Translations under genes and position numbers: made by a program
In this document: in pieces, positions 60,601 through 64,000 of the stretch
Numbering within the stretch: the first letter of the stretch is position 1
Layout of the letters: every line of letters begins with the position of its first letter
Notes under the pieces: generated by a model
What the model was told of the DNA's origin: nothing
The model's input: the letters and a program-made list of their open reading frames with translations, nothing else
Databases searched by the model: none
Source of the DNA: Sipunculus nudus
Taxonomy: Eukaryota > Annelida > Sipuncula > Golfingiida > Sipunculidae
Length of the DNA stretch: 64,000 nucleotides
NCBI GenBank assembly: GCA_026874595.1
Contig: CM049310.1
Location: 38,817,558 to 38,881,557 of the forward strand
Direction of reading: 5' to 3'

Positions 60601-61253
60601 CCCCTGCGTCAACGCAGACTGGATATGATACCCATGTCTAATGATTTAAATTCTCGCATTAATATGTATGTGTAATACCAGCTATATCTACTGATCATTC
60701 TGCAGTTACATGTACTGTAGGGTCTGTGCTTAATGCTAAACGTGACCCATCACACTGGAAATTTAATAACTCTTTGTTAAATGATGAAGATTATAAGAAG
60801 CTTATAAAAGACAGTGTAATCAAGCTTCCTGAAACGGATTAAGATACTATGGATGAAAAAGGTTGGTGGGAATATTTGAAATATAAAATAAGGGAAATAA
60901 CAATTGAATACTCAAAGAGGAAACAGACGAAAAATAGAAAGAAATTAGATACCTTAGATCAAAATTTTGCGAAAGCGGGAAGGAATCTACGAAAAGATAC
61001 ACCTACGAGTCTGACGACATATGAACAGCGGAGAAAAAAAAAGAACAGTTTTACGAGCAGTATATAGAAGGATTAATAGTGCGATCACGTGTTGATTGGT
61101 ATAAACAAGGAGAACGAAGTACAAAATATTTCCTGAATAAAATATTTTGATGATTTAAAGGTATCAGTGTTGCCAGGAAATGAGTTTAATATATGTGAAA
61201 GTGAATTGAATCAACAACTGTCGAATAATAAGTATACACAAATAGGAGGTGGA

Positions 61254-61322
<69 letters not shown>

Positions 61323-64000
61323 TAGATGAGTTGGGGATAAATATGTGTATCATGTATTGCATAAAGATGGACGAAAAAAGGCATTTTCAGATGCTATATG
61401 TGAAAATGCTGCATATACAATTTATTTTATTCACTGGAGAGGATTACTGGAGGCCATTCCGCAAAAATGGAAAGAACTGTTGAGGAACCAAAAATACTTG
61501 CGATGAAACAGAGTTTGAAAACATTTTCTCTGGAGGGAAAATTCAGTTAATGCTGCAAATGTAAATTTCAAACGGATCTACTCACGAATAATTAAGGACA
61601 AAGTTGAAGAACCAGTGAATAAAATAAGTTGCAAAGGGAATCTTGATTTGAATAGTGTTCGTTGGAAAAAAGCTGTAATAAATGATAATGAAACTACTTT
61701 GGATGTGTACTTAAGACAGTTTCAATTCAAAATCCTACATAAAATATTAACCGTCAATGATAAATTGTATACATGGAGACTGATGGACACTTACAGATGT
61801 TCATACTGTTTAATGGATAAAGAATCAGTTGTCCATTTGTTCTGTGAATGTTTAACGGTTAAATCTCTTCACTTTTACATTATAAATTGGGCGCATCGGG
61901 CTGGCATTTATATATACACCTGAAACTGTGTATATGGGTTGCCCGGATGATACGCCGTTTAAACAGCTTGTTGATTTCCTGTTATCAATTTATAAGTTTA
62001 TCATATTTAGTCAATGTAAGCAGGGCAATATCCCTTCACTGTCAACATTCCTTGCGCATGTAAAGCAAAATGAAAAGACGGAACGTAAAATAGCAGAAAA
62101 GAATGAATTACTGGATAAGCTTCTTGAAAAATGGGGACAAATACTCGCCATTTTAAATAGTTCTTGATTATTGTGAAGCCACATGAAGTGTTTTTGTTGC
62201 TACATCCGTTGTATTATTTACAATAAATGTCTTGAAATTTTTTTTTGGTTACCGTAATGATGTTGATGATGAAAAAGAAAAATAATGCTAAAATGATAAG
62301 CCTGAGACATTATTACAAGAGAGAAGGGAGAAAAAAATATAACCTGCAAGAATTTTGTCAATTCTCTTGATAAACATGTGAGAAAAATATCATCTTTCTG
62401 TATAGTGTTTCATGATTTGATTCAGATTACAGATTTATTGTACTATCGAACTAATTTTTTTTTCTTACAATTAGTCTGCGCTCTCTCCTGTATACACTTC
62501 CCTTCGTCAGCTTCTCAAGGTTTAGCCATGTACCTATGACAGCTACCTGCAATTTTAACACAATAATATTCTTTTTTCATATTAGTGAGATTACGTTACT
62601 GTATAAGTCAAGGTCCAATAGGTTTACCTTTCCCAGGAGTACATTTGCCATCCAGACGTTTAGCGGCACTTTTTTTAATTAACATTTTGGCACTACCCTT
62701 TTGTTCGATCATGGATGTTACTCCAAAGGTTTTTGACATTGAATTATGTTTAATTAATGATATGCAACGGGTAAATGTCAGGCGCTGAATGTAAATAACA
62801 ATAGAAGAAAAGTATCATTTCACAAATGACAACAAAATTAAGAGGGAAAATCTTAGATCAGCCAACTGCAGCTGAATTTAACATACATCTCCAATACTTG
62901 CTTTTGGTAAAGAGTGGATCCGCTAAAATACAGGTGATCGACCAAACTGACAGGCTCTGTAAAAGAACGAAGGAAGTGATATTAGATAAGTTAAGAGCAG
63001 AGTCAGAAGTTTGATGTTATAAACGATATGTTATTTTCACTGAGGGCACCTATAACCAATGGACTTCATACAGTTATATATTTCTAATCAAAGATTATAT
63101 CATTCCATCTGATCTAAATTAATGTTTTGGTTCAACCTACCCAACAACCATGGGTTCATGTGAACATTCGGGACAATTTTAACTGGCGTGAAAGTGTTTC
63201 ACCAGGCAGATTCAAGCAAACTGTAAGTAAAATTATGACGCAGTGAGATCTGTAAATAAAGTTAGCAAAGGTATCTAAAAATGATATTATTGTATTAAAA
63301 ATTATATCAAGAATAGTGTCCCATAATAAGTATTTAATATCAGCATGCAATAAAACATTTTATGGACACAAGGGACGACTTTTAAGTCCAGGATATCCAG
63401 GAAATTACCCGAGCAACATTGTCTGTTACATCCGTGTGTCTGGACTTCCGGGTACCAAGCTTGCGCTATTCTTCGACGAATTTCTCTTGGACAATCGTTC
63501 AAGTTGCGCCTCTGAATACATGAAGGTAAAAAACTCATTTTATTGAAAACTCATTCCATTAACATACTAAAATTATTTTTTTCAGGACACATACATATTT
63601 GTGTTTGCCTATAAAACACAATTGTGGTTGCGATAATGGCATGCACAATTATGTGAAAATCACACAATAGGGCTTTTTGTTATCGGAGTTGATCGTCATC
63701 CGACCAAAGTCGGCCGGGTGTCTGGTCGTCTGATAACGGTACACCAATCGTAATCATGAGAGATAAAACTTCTTGGTACGCAGCGTACCATTATTAAACA
63801 TCATATAACATTATGATTTAAATATTACATATCAAAGTAAAATGAAAATGGAATGTTTTCTAGATATATGATGGGTCAAATAAATCATCCCCCCTCATCC
63901 GCAAGCTGTGTGGCAGTAAACCTCAACGTTCTGTTTTGGCACGAGGAAGGGACGTTTACCTCGAGTTTCGGACAGACAATTTCTCCCCCAGCTACATTCG
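57676..64000 (+). CDS. CUB-domain extracellular protein, partial gene
   Basis: Three exons are visible. Exon a, 57676-57885 (210 nt), has acceptor tctccag and donor GTAGGA and encodes a Thr/Pro-rich linker with a decapeptide repeat (PHVTTEDRLV). Exon b, 63344-63525, has acceptor aatatcag and donor GTAAAA. Exon c starts at 63864 after gttttctag and runs out of the window. Exon a ends and exon b begins in phase 1; b to c is phase 0. Exons b and c together give a CUB domain: CNKTFYGHKGRLLSPGYPGN, CYIRVSG, CASEYMK joined to IYDGS, and KLCGS, with four cysteines placed as in CUB disulfides. CUB domains mediate extracellular protein or glycan contacts. Exons b and c are strong; the link to exon a is an inference from phase, and the upstream signal-peptide exon is not identified. 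Confidence 0.75.
57708..57797 (+). repeat. 30-bp tandem repeat, 3 units, in frame
   Basis: The units 57708-57737, 57738-57767 and 57768-57797 each encode a version of V-T-T-E-D-R-L-V-P-H. The unit length is a multiple of three and the frame is open across all copies, consistent with selection or chance within a Thr-rich linker exon. Confidence 0.85.
58301..59278 (+). CDS. Tx1/L1-like LINE ORF1 protein, intact frame
   Basis: This 325-codon ORF is the longest clean LINE frame in the window. The first ATG is at 58301; an alternative is at 58337 (MATGSEGVETKG). The N-terminal third is charged. A coiled coil follows (KKLKTYENKLESLTREVTSL, about residues 110-145), then KRNSVRITNTW and an RRM-like nucleic-acid-binding domain, including IERSHRVGRALP, LSINEDLTHSR and CWTNDGMVFIR. 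Such proteins form trimers, package LINE RNA and chaperone nucleic acid. The frame has survived although ORF2 has decayed, so it may be recent relative to the other elements. Confidence 0.88.
   Translation: MELLQGLKYFRQMATGSEGVETKGEKKRGPCESLDDSSITYQDKKHLDTVFSDLESSDDYPLANLCTKDKMSGGKSPITVENSEQFTLFLAAALSSENIKGALKVIIDAAVDKKLKTYENKLESLTREVTSLTHTVVQLQQELGNQQQYPKRNSVRITNTWTEEKDENTDKILMDMAKQMMGIDITELEIERSHRVGRALPSGKPRPILVKLVSHKTEAKIMHGKARLKLAGEASRDLSINEDLTHSRVTKFKAARDMKREHYIRDCWTNDGMVFIRDSYGEILRFTSQTKFNAWLDGLKNRPRKAYSASVCQESTITSTPKDTN
59994..62167 (+). pseudogene. Tx1/L1-like LINE ORF2 remnants
   Basis: From ATG 59994: FQVITLNVKGLRNKRKRKEK and FLPETHVTS are the AP endonuclease start, then an early stop. 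Broken pieces include GGDFNF-like sequence near 60430 and RNPNARQYTWRSKTPLRQRR near 60560. A linker piece (60849-61067) is followed by RSRVDWYKQGERSTKYFLN. Almost all of the RT palm is missing. The C-terminal part is at 61615-61923, with a cysteine/histidine knuckle (CSYCLMDKESVVHLFCEC), and 61928-62167 ends TGA. It is non-functional, and shorter than a typical L1-type ORF2 mainly through this deletion. Confidence 0.88.
61255..61318. repeat. (TA)n microsatellite inside the LINE deletion
   Basis: The TA tract lies exactly where the reverse-transcriptase palm of the Tx1-like element is missing. Confidence 0.9.
62231..63343. other. Rest of CUB-gene intron; one unassigned ORF
   Basis: No exon is certain here. 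An ORF at 62826-63014 (62 codons) has protein-like composition (KLRGKILDQPTAAEFNIHLQ and LLLVKSGSAKIQVI) but no recognised domain, and the splice-site context is unclear. It may be element debris. Confidence 0.3.

Larger units (their letters stand above)
58250..62230 (+). mobile_element. Tx1/L1-like LINE in the CUB-gene intron
   Basis: The layout is ORF1 (58301-59278), an inter-ORF spacer, and ORF2 remnants (59994-62167), followed by an AATAAA-bearing tail near 62221. It has the same orientation as the CUB gene. The central part of reverse transcriptase is deleted around a TA tract at 61255-61318. The 5' and 3' ends are approximate and no target duplication was identified. Confidence 0.8.

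Noticed and set aside
1-64000. CRISPR array, operon or bacterial features
   Set aside because: The spliceosomal introns, LINEs and SINE show a eukaryotic genome; no regular short-repeat/spacer pattern is present.

Overview
This window is eukaryotic nuclear DNA. It is AT-rich, packed with (TA)n microsatellites and dispersed repeats, and its genes are split by GT-AG introns. The retroelement mix (CR1-like and Tx1/L1-like LINEs, a Ty3/Gypsy fragment, a tRNA-derived SINE, MITEs) and a clan-2 cytochrome P450 cluster fit a marine invertebrate. A bivalve mollusc is my best guess, inferred from style and not from any marker gene.

Main content: a minus-strand tandem array of CYP2-like P450 genes. Gene A (2322-4576) is a complete 5-exon gene; I placed every splice site, and the parts sum to 1467 nt, or 488 aa, with all P450 signature motifs. 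Gene B (22965-25230) has the identical exon layout but a 1-nt insertion and two changed signature residues. A third gene, C (33679-40035), keeps all five exons and a TATA box but carries two nonsense codons and a homopolymer indel. Degraded copies lie at 6.7-9.7 kb and 26.2-28.3 kb, spare first exons at 13.9 and 38.6 kb, and an inverted relic at 20.5-21.0 kb.

Large-scale layout: 1.9-11.9 kb is paralogous to 22.2-30.6 kb (CYP A with its neighbour, CYP B with its neighbour). Separately, 13.9-18.06 kb is paralogous to 39.7-40.23 kb plus 50.68-55.96 kb. Together these suggest one ancestral cassette (A-type gene, decayed neighbour, C-type gene, upstream block) duplicated head-to-tail. In the left unit, exons 2-5 of the C-type gene are gone and a Gypsy fragment sits in their place. 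In the right unit, a 10.4-kb stretch (40.235-50.683 kb) carrying a CR1-like LINE interrupts the upstream block. Indels between the units reveal individual insertions with near-empty sites: a 259-bp MITE, a roughly 730-bp repeat, a GGTTCC foldback element and the Gypsy LTR. A SINE is shared by both units and so predates the duplication.

Right end: a plus-strand extracellular-type gene begins to appear. A Thr/Pro-rich exon with a 30-bp tandem repeat (57676-57885) joins in matching phase to two CUB-domain exons (63344-63525 and 63864 onward). The intron between them contains a nearly complete but broken Tx1/L1-like LINE. The gene continues beyond the window. Apart from CYP A and this partial gene, almost everything here is pseudogene or mobile DNA. 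I found no convincing novel system; the strongest material is the duplication history and the P450 decay series.
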